A DNA stretch of 64,000 nt from Cricetomys ansorgei. Its lineage: Eukaryota > Chordata > Mammalia > Rodentia > Nesomyidae. Position numbers and translations under genes: made by a program. The DNA lies in NCBI GenBank assembly GCA_026225945.1, contig JAMJFZ010000596.1, forward strand, positions 3,346,501 through 3,410,500. The letters run 5' to 3'. Numbering within the stretch: the stretch's first letter is position 1; each line of letters begins with the position of its first letter. Below are positions 44,190 to 55,879 of the stretch, piece by piece. The notes under the pieces were generated by a model. That model was not told the DNA's origin and ran no database searches. It was given only the letters and a program-made list of their open reading frames with translations.

Positions 44190-45810
44190 TGCTTTTCTCT
44201 TGTCAGTTTCACAACTAGGAGTGGTGGGAGACCCTTAGACGTGATCCTTTGGACTTCATCTCTGGATCAAGGCATGCTGCCACCGCAGAGCGCAGGTGAA
44301 GCCTCTGGTGCAGAATGGTCTCTGAAGGGACCTGTGCTCTGATCACAACTGCGCTGTCCCCCCAAGGAGAGCAGGGGCTAGGCCCTTAACTCCAGGGCTT
44401 TGTCTGTTCCCAGCATGGGCTGCTGAGGTCCTCCTCGTCCCTTTGCTCAAGTCCTCTAGCCCTCCGAAGCCTCTGTGAGCTAATGAGAGAAGTAGGCCAG
44501 TTCACTACGGCAACCGAATGACTGAGCACTTACCAGCCAGAGGTTCTTCTCTGAGGGCAGTATAGGGCCCTGTGGTGGTGGGCTTACTCTGTAGGATTGT
44601 GCTTACTCTGCAGCCCACTGGAGGAGGAAAGACAGCCTGTACTTTCCAGCACCGTACTGTTTCGGTCAATGTAGTCACTTGATGGCATCAAAGGCAGACC
44701 TGCCCCAGTCCCAAGCCCAGAACTCTACTCCTGCAGGGACTCTTCTTGCCCGCAGCCTGGCAGGCTTATCTAGTCTTATCTCTACACCACCTGCACCCTG
44801 AGGGTTGCTCCCTGCCTACCTAGTAACTGTGGGCTGGCTGAAGTTTCTCTGCCATCCAGTGGTGCAAATGCCACCCTTTTGGTGCTGGAGACTGAACTTG
44901 GGACCTTGTGCCTGTTAGGACAAGTGTTCTACATCTCCACTTCCAGCCAAAACTCTGTGTGTGTGTACGTGTGTGTACGTGCTCACGTGTACACGTACAC
45001 ACACACCACAGTGTATATGTAGAGGTCAGAGGACAACTCTTGAGAGGATCCTAGGAATTCAACTCAAGTGCAGGCATGGTGGCAGGTGCCTTTTTCTGCA
45101 GAGCCCTAGAAATTCTCATAGTTGTTAAGAGGGAGTTACATGTTTTCCTGTGGGGACAGGTGGACCTTTCATCTCGGTCTCTCTTGGGACTTGCCTTTTA
45201 TGTAAAGCACTGTGGATCACTAGGGGCTCCAAATGCTTGTGGCCCAATTGTTAAGGGGTGGGAATCCTGCTTTTATTTCTGGCCTTTTCTCTCTACATAA
45301 ACTACTTACTTACTTTGGAGCAGTGTTGTTATTCTGTGTTGACACCTTATAAAACACAGGTCTATCCAGTCAAGACCTACGATATCAGGTCCATTGTCTC
45401 CCTAAAGCCTTTGTCTTCACAGACCAAAATACAGACTGAAACATGCCCCCTGTGTCCTTGTCAGCTGACCTAAAGCCCTCCTCCATGGGCACACCTGCCT
45501 ATCCACCTCAAAATAGTAAAGATTTGACCTTCCCTAGAAGGTTATTTTTGAAGCCAACTGAAGCCACCCTGGGCCAGTGGGGATGGGAGCTATGGTGTTG
45601 TCAAGTTGCTGGGCATGCTGACAATAAATTGGCTGGAGTCCTTTTACTCTGGTAGGAGAAGCTCTGCCAATGTTGGTCCTTGGTAGTCTTTGTGACAGCA
45701 GCCGTCTGCAAGCAGCAGATAACAAGAACCAGGCCAGATTCCAGCCTTCACAACATTTTGTTCAGTCTTCATCACAAGAGGTCAGGAAGACTTGTTGGAG
45801 AAAAACATGG
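44190..45810. other. Intergenic, no gene recognised
   Basis: Downstream of Tcaim. An ID/B4-like reverse patch lies near 44870-44950 and a short GT/AC stretch near 44955-45008. I see no supported coding exon. Confidence 0.4.
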
Positions 45811-45817
45811 TGAGGCT

Positions 45818-45925
45818 GGAGACATGGCTCAGTGGTTAAAAGCATTAGCTGCTCTTCCAAAGGACCAGGGTTCAATTCCCAGCATCCGCTTCCAGAGGAT
45901 CTGACACTGTCTTTGTGAGCACCAG
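45818..45925 (+). repeat. B2 SINE fragment
   Basis: GGAGACATGGCTCAGTGGTT through AATTCCCAGCATCC, followed by a GATA-like stretch to 46025. Confidence 0.8.
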
Positions 45926-46204
45926 GCACAGCTGTAGAAGACGACAGATGGACAGATGGGCAGATATAGGAGATGGATAGATACAGATAGGTAGATGGAT
46001 AGATAGTAGATAGGAGATAGACAGACCTCCCGTGCACCTATAATTTGTAAAAGCTGGGACTGGTCTACACAGTGAACATGACGGACAAGACTGAGGTGAC
46101 TTCTGGCTATCCTACTCTAACCGGCTGGCTCCGGATCTCCATGTCACCTAGTTTCCCTCCTGTTCCCTCTACCTGCTCAGACCACGTGTCCCTTCAGATG
46201 CCTG

Positions 46205-46460
46205 TAACATCTCTGCCTTGGGCCTGTTGTTACTTTTGCAACTTGTAACTATAATACTTGACAGAAACACCATAAAGGAGGACAGGTTTCACAGGGTTGC
46301 AGTCCATGGTGGCTGGCACATCAGGACACACCAAGAAGCAAATAGAAGATCAGAAGAAGGACCCCCCCCACACGCTAGTGAGCTACTTCCTCCAGCTAGA
46401 CCCCACCTACTACAGGTTCTAGACAAGGACAGACCAATCATTCAAAACATAACCCTGTGG
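46205..46460 (+). repeat. Diverged rodent mid-repetitive fragment
   Basis: ACAGAAACACCATAAAGGAG and GCCCTGTAAG-type phrases resemble the family at 32545; heavily decayed. Confidence 0.4.
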
Positions 46461-46721
46461 GAGGGACAACCCGAGTCCATCTACCCAACTACCCTGCCTG
46501 CTCAGAGGCCCTGTAAGACTGCCTAGATCCTAAGGATGCTGCAGCTCCTCTGTGGCCTCCCCTGTGCCTGGACTGGGCCTGCAGGCTCCTGGGTTCCCTT
46601 TCCACATCGCACCACACTTGGCTGGCCCCTGTTATTCCTGCATGCACACGTCCTATTTCGGCCCTCGTGGAGCTAGAAACAAAACTCTGGGCACTTTTTT
46701 CTTTCTTTCTTTTTTTTTTTC

Positions 46722-46838
46722 CTAATCAGACATGGTTTTTCTTTGTGTAGCCCTGGCTGTCCTAGAACTCACTACGTAGACCAGGCTGGCCTCAAACTCA
46801 CAGAGATCCTCCTGCCTCTGCCACCACCGCCTGGCTAA
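46722..46838 (-). repeat. B1 SINE
   Basis: Reverse copy (ACGTAGACCAGGCTGGCC, AGATCCTCCTGCCTCTGCC), ending in CACCGCCTGGC. Confidence 0.85.
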
Positions 46839-46839
46839 A

Positions 46840-47036
46840 TTGTGTGTGAATATTTTGCTGATGTGTGTATCTATGCACCACTTGCATGCAGTGCCCAAGA
46901 CGGCTAGAAGAGGCTTCAAATGCCCTGGAACTGGAGTTACAGGTGTCTGCAGGCTGTCTTGTGGGTGTTGGGAATTGAACGTAAGACCTCTGGGAGAGCA
47001 GCCAGTGCTCTTAACCAGAGCCATCTCTCCAGCACC
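46840..47036 (-). repeat. B2 SINE
   Basis: Reverse copy (GGTGTTGGGAATTGAACG, CAGTGCTCTTAACCAGAGCC). Confidence 0.85.
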
Positions 47037-47256
47037 CTCTGGGCCATGTTTCATGGAATTCTGATGGTGGGGACTTGTCCTAGGCTTGAGCCAGGAAGAC
47101 AGTAGGGACACCAACAGGCCCCAGCCCTTTCCCACTCCGACGACGGTGCCCACAAAACCAAGGGTGGCCTGGCTGTGCCCAGTGACTTGCGTGTGGGTCC
47201 CCCTCACCCAGGCCTGTTCTCATCCCACCCACGGCCTGCTTCTGTCCTATGGGTGA

Positions 47257-47356
47257 TTCCAACTCTAGCTCCAGAACTCCGGTATTCACCCTCAACGTGT
47301 CAAGACAGCAGAGGAGGTAAAGGAAGCCGTAGAAGGCAGTCTACAAAGAACCTCAG
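47257..47356 (+). other. Possible plus-strand exon end (strong splice donor)
   Basis: CAG|GTAAGT at 47355-47362 is a perfect donor consensus after a GA-rich, enhancer-like stretch (GCAGAGGAGGTAAAGGAAGC). I recognise no protein here; it may be a non-coding transcript or chance. The left edge is arbitrary. Confidence 0.2.
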
Positions 47357-47559
47357 GTAAGTTTGTATTGGGTCTGAGAGCACTTTGCTGGTTCCTGTAA
47401 AACCTGTGCTTCTGGGGTAGGGCTGATGGGACCCTCAGAGCGCTGCAGGTGTAGGTGGGCGTCGCTCTGCCAGTGCTTCACGGTGAGGTCAGACCCGCAC
47501 TCCCTGGCTCAAAAGGAAAACCGGTTGTTTCCTGTCAGGACGTTCCTCAGCGTGTAGGG

Positions 47560-47850
47560 CAGGGCCCAGGGTGGAGAAGGGCTGGCTGGAAGCACCAGGG
47601 CCGGTGGAGGGGATGCTCCCAGGTGGCGCTGCGCCTGCAGAGCGCCCCCTGGCGGGCACAGAACGGAGAGCATGGCCGGGTCCAGTGGAAGCAAGTTTCC
47701 GGCCCCGGGGTCCTTGCCCGCAGCCTGGGGGGCCGCTGGTGAGGCCGGCCTGTGCGCAGCCGCGGCTGGGGAGCTCCCACGCGGGGACCCTGACCTCGCC
47801 CGACGCTTCTCACCCGAGGCAGCAGGTGTCGTCTCCTCCCCTGGAGGGGG
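47560..47850. promoter_or_regulatory. Small GC/CpG-rich patch
   Basis: About 300 bp richer in G+C and CpG than its surroundings (GCCGCGGCTGGGG, GACGCTTCTCACC), overlapping the orphan exon-like segment. It could be a small CpG island. Confidence 0.4.
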
Positions 47851-47933
47851 TGTGATTTCTCCAGTGATCTCGTTCACCCAGACAAAAGAATCCAGAGATT
47901 TCTTCTCCTGCTCAAGCTGACTCCTAGACATCT
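47814..47933 (-). pseudogene. Orphan exon-like segment, 40 codons, unidentified
   Basis: On the minus strand a long pyrimidine tract ends TTTTAG at 47934; the open segment runs 120 nt to TCGG, followed by donor GTGAGAAG. Read in the long open frame it enters and leaves in phase 1. It encodes MSRSQLEQEKKSLDSFVWVN then EITGEITPPPGEETTPAAS. This is clean, protein-like sequence with an aromatic VWVNE(I)TGEI phrase and an acidic proline-rich end, then a GC-rich tail that stays open to 47509. I do not recognise the parent protein. No gene is expected between Tcaim and Zfp445, so it may be a relic, an inserted exon or an undescribed gene. Confidence 0.4.
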
Positions 47934-48019
47934 CTAAAACGGAGAAAACGGGACAAGGAGGCGCAAGTGAAAGCTGCTCTTAATTTTAAAAGTCTTTTCC
48001 CCTTGATTTCTATTGGTTT

Positions 48020-48165
48020 TCCCCCCAAGACTGGGTCTCCCTATGTATGTATCTCTGGCTGTCCTGGAGCTCAGTGCGTAGACCAGACTGGCCTCCAACT
48101 CTCAGATCTGCCTGCCTCTCTCTCTCAAGTGCTGGGATTAAAGGCGTGTGCCACCGTGCCCAGAG
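48020..48165 (-). repeat. B1 SINE
   Basis: Reverse copy (GCGTAGACCAGACTGGCC, GTGCTGGGATTAAAGGCG). Confidence 0.88.
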
Positions 48166-48249
48166 TCATTTTCTAGATTAATGATTGATGCAGAAGGGTG
48201 CTGGTGTGTAAAACAAACTGAGCAAGCCAGTAACCACCGTTCCTCCATG

Positions 48250-48405
48250 GCCTCTGTTTCAGTTCCTACTTGAAGGTTCCTGCCTGGAGATTCTACATGG
48301 ACTTCCCTCAGTGATAAGAGTTATAAAATGAAATAATCCCTTCCTCCCCAAGTTGCTTTTGGTCACGGTGTTTTATCACAGCAAAAGAAACCTAAATACT
48401 AGGGA
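48250..48405 (-). repeat. Dispersed rodent repeat fragment
   Basis: GCTTTTGGTCACGGTGTTTT then ATCACAGCAAAAGAAACC; the same ending type as the elements at 16620 and 63595. Strand assignment is tentative. Confidence 0.5.
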
Positions 48406-48409
48406 TGTG

Positions 48410-49090
48410 ACCATCTGCTGACTTAGTGTCTGCCGGGCGTCCTGGCGCCCAAGAGGCCCGAGAGTAATGAGGGGCAACTGTATGCTGCGGACATTTTATT
48501 TCTTTTCCTGACGCAGTTCAGATAATATCTATATATGTATGTAACAATTTCAATGGAAGATAAATAATTAAATTTCTGATGTTTTCTACACAATAAATTT
48601 TATTCTTTAAACAGGTTGGTCACCATCTTTAAGCTCATTTCATAAGGAAAGGAACAGTGATTGAATGACTATAACTTGAAACTGGCATTAAAAATAGGGC
48701 ATGGAGCAAAGACAGAAAGTGCCATGCAGTAACTACATCCTGTAATCCCATGATTCAGAGGGCTGAGCTGGAGTTGAGGTCAGCCTGAACTACATAGTGA
48801 GTTCTGGGCTACCCAGTAGCTCCTCCCCACTCTCAGCCCCCCCCCAACCCACACAAATTGCTTTTGCTAAATTTCTAAGGTGTTATCGTGAAAAATCAGC
48901 AAAGTGGCACATCAAAAATACTGCGCACTTGGAACCTGTGACTACATTCCTTACATGGCAAAAGGGCTGCCAAGCATAATTATATTATGGACCTTACAGA
49001 GTGGAGATCACGAATTACCTAGGTGACTCAGTCTCGTCAATAAGAGTGATTTTGCTCTGATTCAGAGATGTGGAAGGCAGTGTGAGGGAG
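48410..49090. other. Intergenic, only a B1 fragment recognised
   Basis: A decayed B1-like piece lies at about 48720-48830 (CCTGTAATCCCATGATTC). Nothing else is supported. Confidence 0.4.
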
Positions 49091-49093
49091 ATT

Positions 49094-49491
49094 TGTGACA
49101 GGGCAAGACAGTGCAGAGGTTCCTCCGACTTATAGTCCTGCTGAGGCCTTTTTATCTCGCTGATGGAAAGTCCTGTGGAAAATTATCCAATTCTATTCTT
49201 GGAACCTGAGGTCAAGATGCCCCAGCTAACTTATCTTGGATTCCATTAGTAAACTACCTGCTTGTACAGAACCCCTCCCCCTAACTACTCGTCTTAGCTT
49301 CTGTTAAACTGCTTGCTTGTGGAAAACTTACCCCTGCAGGATGTGGGTTTTGCCTTTAAAAGCCCCTTGCACTAAACACTTGGGGCTACATTTGTGTCCC
49401 AAATACCTTAGTCCCAGCCAGCTGGAATCAAGACTTTCAGTTGGCTACAAACTCTGTCTGAGTGGTCTCCTCTGGGAGGCTCCCTGTAACA
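49094..49491 (+). mobile_element. Putative solo LTR
   Basis: It begins TGTGACAGGG and ends CCCTGTAACA (TG...CA), with a TATA-like TTTAAAAG near 49357. Its downstream part (ACTTGGGGCTACATTTGTG, TCCCAAATAC) matches the sequence at the window's right end. I see no target-site duplication, so the edges are provisional. Confidence 0.45.
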
Positions 49492-49499
49492 GGCTAAAC

Positions 49500-51700
49500 A
49501 AGAGGAGGATTAGACTGGCTATTGCTGATTTGAACATGAAGGGGCTAAGTAGAAACCACTAAAGGGAAACAGCTATTGATGAAGTGAGGAACAGGCATGG
49601 TGGCACATAGTTGTGACTCTGATTTTGAGGTGAAGGCAGAAGGATCAGTAGTTCAGGATCTAGAATATCAGCAGTTTTTCTAGCAGCAACAGAAAGCTCA
49701 GGAAGTGTAAACGCTGCCCCAGGCAGGTGCAGGAAGGGCTGCAAGTCTAAGAGACTTTTCAGAGAGCCTGACCGTGGCTTTGCCTTCTTTAGAATGGACC
49801 TAGCAGCTCTAGCCTTGAGAAACTTCAAGGTGTCCTCCTTGGTCCAACAGCATTCTGACTCCTGCATTCGCCTTGAGGTTGTTTGGACAGGCAAAGGAGT
49901 TTCCTCCCATCCACTCTACTCCACCCTCCCAGGCCCACAAGGCTGACCTCAGGAATTCAAGGCTTGAAGCTCACCTGTTGGAAGGTTATAGGTGGTGGGG
50001 TTTGTGCAGGTGGAAAGCTTCAGAGTAGAGATAGTACTAGAAGCTGGATGTTCCTAGCAACCTGGTCTTTGTTATGTAAAACATTCCATCCTGGCCAGGC
50101 CTGATTGCTCCTGAGGACTTCACACCACTGCTGTGGGCCTATTACTGTGCCAGATGTTCCCAATCTGCAGGGACCCTGGCATTGTCTTTGCTTCCCACGG
50201 CTCCTGCTTTCTGGCAGTCCATCACATGGATTGTCTTCCAGAACCTAACTGTAACCAAGAGGAATACAACAGGTTAGTGTACATTCAGCACAGACCCACT
50301 TCCCACCTGCCTCTCACCTTGCCCACTTGTTCTCGTCTGTCTAGATGAGCCCAGGTGCACCTCAATTCCTCAGCAAGCCTAAGATGGAGTCTGAGCACAA
50401 AATGGAGTCACTAAGGCTCTTCAATCCAAACAGGCTTTTCTCCTCTTACCTGCCTAGTACTGTTCATCAGTGGGGTCCATGAGCACTGCACCCTGATCAC
50501 ATTACTCCATGTTTCACACTCAGTGGCCTCCATGGGAATTCCCCATTGGCAATAGAGGTCATAACTCTCCCAGGGAATTGAGTCAACACTGCCCTAAAAC
50601 GAGGTGGTTCCTAAATTGAGAAGAGAGTCCTCTTGCCTTGCCTCCCTCCCAAGCTTTAATTATCAGCTTTCACTGTGGCCCAAAACAGCTTTTCACACTA
50701 AAAACCAAAGAAGCAAGACAGTTGGACAGTTGCTTTACAGTATCACAGGCAAGTTCTGGCATTTCAACTTAGTATAGGCTAGATTTTGGGTCCCTATTTC
50801 AACCATCATGCAAAACTGGTAGCTTTTCTTAGCCTTTTTACAACCAACCCCAAATCTCTCTGCTTGTCTGATTTCATATACCTTTGGTTCCCCAAGAGCT
50901 GGTTGGGCTCCTTTTGTTCTACTTATGAGTCACAAATGGTCAAGCAGTTTTGGGGTCCTTAGGTTCTGAAGGCTTCATGAGATTGGGACGATAGACTCAG
51001 GCTTAAACCCCAAGCCTTGGGAATTCAACTTAGAGCTCGAAGCTCTCAGAGTTACAGCTTTGGGTTCCCATTGCTTGGAGGCCCAGCATTTGGCAGCTGG
51101 TGAAATCCTCGGCTTTATGCAGGAGCTGGTGTTGGGTGTCAAGTCCAAGCTCAAATACAACAGCTAGTGTTGCAGCTCTTGAGCTCCAACTGTCATGATC
51201 CTCTGCCTTCAAAGTGTGGCAATTCCCAGAAGCTCTTTTAGCTCCATCTTTCCTTGTTTTCACCATCTTTATTCCTACTGCTTCTGCCCCCAGCTGCTCT
51301 CTTCTCAGTACCATTGTGCTGTTACTGCCTCTACTGTCCATCCTCTTCAGAAAACAAGCTCAGCCTGCTCTTAGGAGAAAAGATAATTTGGGAGAAGTCT
51401 TTTGCATCAATTTAAACACATTAGTAATAACCTCAGAGTACCCCAAATGCATCAGGGTTGCAGTAAGAAAGCAAAGCACTTCCCCTTGGAGAAGTTGAAC
51501 CAAGAGTCCTTGTGCTTTCCATTTCTCTCCTGTCTGTTATGTCTGTTTTCTAAATCAGAATATGTACCAGCTTGTTGATCTGCCCTGTTAACCTGTCTAA
51601 GAAAGGGCTTTGCTCTTACTGAGCAGCACAGAAAGCATAATGTGGGATAAACAGTAAAGATACTTTACAAACACCCTTAGAATGCATATATGTATATGTG
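49500..51700. other. Intergenic, mostly unrecognised
   Basis: A diverged B1-like patch lies at about 49585-49680. Around 50380, AAGATGGAGTCTGAGC and AAAATGGAGTCAC form a phrase common in retroviral LTR and leader sequence. The ORFs here show no recognisable domain. Confidence 0.35.
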
Positions 51701-51770
51701 TATGTATATGTGTGTGTGTGTGTGTGTGCGTGCACACACACACATGCTCTCTCTATATATATATATGTGC
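51690..51770 (+). repeat. (TG)n/(TA)n dinucleotide stretch
   Basis: Mixed TATG, TG, CACA and TATA repeats. Confidence 0.85.
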
Positions 51771-51771
51771 T

Positions 51772-51898
51772 CTATCTGCATGTACACCTGCATGCCAGAA
51801 GAGAGCATCTGGTTCCATTATAGATGGTTGTGAGCCACCATGTGGTTATGGGAATTGAACTTAGGACCTCTGGAAGAGAAGCCATCACTCCAGCCTCC
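51772..51898 (-). repeat. B2 SINE (truncated)
   Basis: Reverse copy (TTGTGAGCCACCATGTGG, TAGGACCTCTGGAAGAG). Confidence 0.85.
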
Positions 51899-51899
51899 T

Positions 51900-52255
51900 C
51901 CTCAGCAGTGTTTTACATGGGATTATACTGACTTTACCTGACCCAGAAACACTAAGAAAAGCAAACATTCACTTATCAAATAACATCTGTATGCTGTTTA
52001 CAGCATTTACAGCAGATATTTATTGTGTAAGGTTGCTTTCAAACTATTTATACTATTTTCAGCATCTACTACCATAATACACATATAAACAAACATACAT
52101 GCATTGCTCTCTGGGTCAGAGGCATGGAAGAGTATGTAACATAAGATTAAAGCTACATATTAGCTTGGGTTGTAAAGGATAATTGCCAAGGCAAATAAAG
52201 TTGGTTGTTACATTGTTGTCTTAAACTTTGTTATCTTAACCCTTTAAGACTTAAA
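51900..52255. other. Intergenic; possible distal Zfp445 polyA signal
   Basis: AT-rich. TTTATT at 52019-52024 gives AATAAA on the minus strand. If used it would imply a Zfp445 3' UTR of about 4.7 kb; speculative. Confidence 0.25.
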
Positions 52256-52257
52256 CA

Positions 52258-52410
52258 CTGAGTCAGGTGGTGGTGGCACACACCTTTAATCACAGCACTC
52301 AGGAGGCAGACGGGTCTGATTTCCAGACCAGCCTGGTCTACAAAGTGAGTTCCAGGACAGCCAGGGCTACAGAGAAACCCTGCCTCAAAAAACAAAATAA
52401 CAAAAGGCAG
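52258..52410 (+). repeat. B1 SINE
   Basis: GGTGGTGGTGGCACACACCT through GAGAAACCCTGCCTC with an A-rich tail; a short internal deletion. Confidence 0.9.
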
Positions 52411-52414
52411 GTTA

Positions 52415-53260
52415 AACAGACTTAGTACAACAGAAGGAAAGCAGCCTAAGCAACCTCAATAAGCGTAATAAATTTGACTGAGGTCCAGCAAAAGTTCTAG
52501 TCTTCTAGAATGTAAGAGATATTTTCATAATACATTAACACAGCCTTTAATTGGACCTGACACAACATGCAGCACCGTGGAGCAACACAGGGCAGTCTCC
52601 TAGTCTTGATTGTATAGAGGGGATTTGAGAGGAATTGTACATGTACCAATCACATCCAAGCTCCTAAGTTACTGAGGAGGTCTCCCCAGGTGCTATGGGG
52701 GAGGAGCCTGGACTTCCTTACCTGCTTGTCCAGATGTGAGGCCAAGGTCAGCATCCTGAGGTGAAGACTAACACTGACAGCTCTCCTTGTCCTAGACACA
52801 AACTTCTAGTTTCTGCTCTCAGTACACCCTGACATTCATTTTGTCTCTTTACCTCAACATATGCAGCCAACAGTTCCAACTTGTTTAAATAAAGGATATG
52901 GTTTCTGGCTTTTTAACAGGCCCTGGCTGACAGTTTTGCCATTTTTAACAGTGTATTACCTTACTCATTTTTCCCACCTACAAGGAAAGGAAGACAGCTA
53001 ACAAGGACTGTCCCAAGTCCCAAGTCCTCATAGAACTGTCTGTACCTCTTCTACCTTCACTGTTTCTCAGTAAAAGGAATTGAGAACAGCTCACATTCTT
53101 ACCTTGAAGATGGTACTGAAGAGACACGGAGTGCCCCAGTTTTCTTCAAACTGGCACATTCCATTCTGTCCCACGGCAGCTGCTCAACCCTTTATCTACA
53201 GCCATCCTGTGTCCTTCAATGTTGGCAGGTTAAGAATGCTGAGAAATTAAGACATGAGGT
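52415..53260. other. Intergenic or Zfp445 3' UTR, unrecognised
   Basis: No gene or repeat is recognised. Confidence 0.3.
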
Positions 53261-53261
53261 G

Positions 53262-53395
53262 GGCCAAGCACGGTGGCACACGGCTTTAATCCCAGCACTT
53301 AGAGGCAGGCAGATCTGAGTCTGAAGCCAGCCTGGTCTACATACTGAATTTCAAGACAGCTAGAGCTATAGAGACTTGTCTCAAAGAGACAGACA
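53262..53395 (+). repeat. B1 SINE
   Basis: CCAAGCACGGTGGCACACGG through ACTTGTCTCAAAGAG; its tail has expanded into the GA array. Confidence 0.85.
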
Positions 53396-53398
53396 GAC

Positions 53399-53465
<67 letters not shown>

Positions 53466-53480
53466 AAGGGAGAGAGAGAT
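53396..53480 (+). repeat. (GA)n microsatellite
   Basis: About 85 bp of AG/GA repeat after AGACAGACAG, at the 3' end of the B1. Confidence 0.95.
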
Positions 53481-53559
53481 GAGGTAAACTATTTTAAACA
53501 GCAAGTGAATGGCAGAGCTGGAACTTCTGTCAATAATCATAGAGACCAGACTTAATTTT

Positions 53560-54690
53560 AAAATTTTTTTAATATATTTTAACAGTCGAAAGAAGCCACC
53601 ATATCATCCTGTTAAGTCATAACTTCAAAACGCATCTGCATCAATTTTTACAAAAACAAGTGGAGCCCCCTTGTACCCTTGGCCTTCACCAACACCTCAT
53701 ACCCAGAGAAGATGGAGCAGTGGTTAGGACACATCATCCCATCTGTTTTACACTCATATCTTTTTCAATCCACAGGAATTTGTGCAAAATATTAACTATT
53801 ATACATCAGGAATGCTTACATGACAGACACTAGTCTCAACACTACCCATCATGCATTTTACTAACTGCCCCACCACCACCCTATGAAATAATGAAACCCA
53901 AACCAGTGTGAGGGATATGCCCACTTTCAATATGCTTAATTCATATAAATGCTATATTACATATAGCTCCTGCAACTCTAGTGCAGTTCCATGGGTGGCC
54001 TTGAACTTGTGGTCCTCTTGTTTCAGCATCCCACGTAAGGACTACAGGTGTCTACCACCACACTTATTCTTACTCTTCCTGAAGTACCAAAGAGCTCCTG
54101 CCCTGTCTGCCCCACTGTTGACAGGATTCTGCCGGTCCCACCACCTAAACTACCTATAGTGAGCCGATTCATGCTCATCTTCACATTGATCCAGGAAGGG
54201 ACCTATGGGCTGGAACTCATTATTTTATAAGACTTTCCAAGTTGCTTGGCAATCTGTCATAATTGTCACTTACACATGAGTCTGAATCCCAGTTCCACCC
54301 AGTTCTCACTTGGGCTTTCAAGAACTTCAAGAGATTGCTAAGATAGTTCATGTGGTTTCTTCTCTACATACTACAGTCTGATAGTCTTAGCTCACTCCTC
54401 CATGATGGTCTCAGTCCCTTTGGATCCCCATCCCTAACTTCAGTTCCTCAGAGAGTAGAGAGAAAGGCCATGCTGAAAGAAGCCTGTTTCCCAGGCCAAG
54501 TTCAGGTATTAGATCAGACACGGTCGCTGGCACCTTACTACTCAAAACCATCCATAGCTGGGCTCCTAGCCAGCATCTGTGTGCTTGAGTATAGCTTTCA
54601 TCCAATACTTGCCTCAAGGCCTGTTACAACAGAGAAACCCTATCTCAAAAGTGTGTGTGTCGGGGGGGGGAGGGGTGTTTCTTCACTCTA
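53560..54690. other. Intergenic or Zfp445 3' UTR, little recognised
   Basis: An old reverse B1-like patch lies near 53970-54062 and a G9 run near 54662. Confidence 0.35.
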
Positions 54691-54699
54691 TTTTTAAAA

Positions 54700-54895
54700 T
54701 GTATTACTTATGAGCATTTTGCTTACATATATGTTTGTACGGCATGTGCATGTCTGGTACATGCAGAAGCCAGAACAGGACATGGAATCTCCTGGGAATG
54801 CAGTTACAAATGGTTGTGAGCTGCCATGTGGGTGCTTGGAACTAAACCCAGGCAAGAGCAACACAAGTATTCTTAAACGCAGTCATTTTTCCAAC
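54700..54895 (-). repeat. B2/B3 SINE
   Basis: Reverse copy (TTGTGAGCTGCCATGTGGG, GCTTGGAACTAAACCCAGG), diverged. Confidence 0.8.
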
Positions 54896-55339
54896 ATGGA
54901 GAAAGTGGTTTTGGTTGTTTTGTAAAATCTGTGTCAATATAAGCACCCAAGCTCAGCTTTCCCAGACTGCAGTATCAAGCATAACTGGGAACCCAAGTGA
55001 CATTCGCAGTTAAGACATGGGCCAAAGAAGAGATGGGAACAAGGGAGATCAAAGAACAAGGTCTTGGGCAAATCCAGACTCCGAACAGAGGGACACACAC
55101 CATTATAACTGATGTATAAACACTACTCCATAAAGACTGGTCCCAGGACTCCCTTCCTTAAATGTTTTCTTAAAATGTAGCTATTTTCTAACCTGTAGCT
55201 GAGCTCTTAAGCCTTGTTTGTTTGAGGGCCAACTGTAACTTACTTTTTTACACTTGTACAAAACTCTGCCTCCTGGATCTCTTTGTCCAGGCTATTGGCT
55301 GTTACTGAGACAAATTCCTAGCTTGTAAAAAAGATTTCT

Positions 55340-55690
55340 TTACTGCCTTTTCTGGCTGGCTGTCTATGCCTGGAGAATGGGACTAACTTCTAAGTTTTCT
55401 GTCCCATTAACTGCTTTCCCAGCAACTGTCTGTCTTCTTTCCCATCTTCATCCTCTGGGGCTATCTAACTGTAACTGACTTTCCAACCCACACACTTTAA
55501 AATAGCCCCCCAAGCTGTTCCCAAGTCCAAGTGGCATGTAACCATAAGGAAGGCTGCACAGCACAAAAAGCTTCCTGGCAAATGTCCCCCGACACACTTC
55601 CAGTGCACTCCTGGGATGGCTCGCCTGTTCTACCCGAGGGACTCTATACCACCCACGAAAATCCCCAGAGAAGATCCTACTTCTACTTGC
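55340..55690 (-). repeat. Dispersed LTR-like element, copy 2
   Basis: Shares the GGCATGTAACCATAAGG...GGCTGCACAG...CTTCCTGGCAAA block with 37190-37690; on the minus strand it reads [20 protein letters not shown]. Family unidentified. Confidence 0.5.
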
Positions 55691-55753
55691 TTTGCTTTGT
55701 TCTTCCCCATAGATCATTATGGCTTACCCCGCCCTCCAAACTCCCTTCAGCTT

Positions 55754-55759
55754 TTTATT
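55754..55759 (-). promoter_or_regulatory. Zfp445: Candidate proximal Zfp445 polyA signal
   Basis: AATAAA on the minus strand about 0.93 kb past the stop codon. Zfp445 transcripts usually have a long 3' UTR, so this need not be the main site. Confidence 0.3.
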
Positions 55760-55769
55760 CAATTAGGGT

Positions 55770-55865
55770 TTTTCTGGTTTTGGTTTTTGTGAGATGAGGC
55801 TTCTCTATATAGCCCTGGTTGTCCAGAACTCCTCAAGAAGCCACTGCCTCCCAACACCTGATCCC
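55770..55865 (-). repeat. B1 SINE fragment
   Basis: Reverse 3' part (GAGATGAGGCTTCTCTATAT, AGCCCTGGTTGTCC). Confidence 0.65.
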
Positions 55866-55879
55866 AGTTTTCACTCTTT

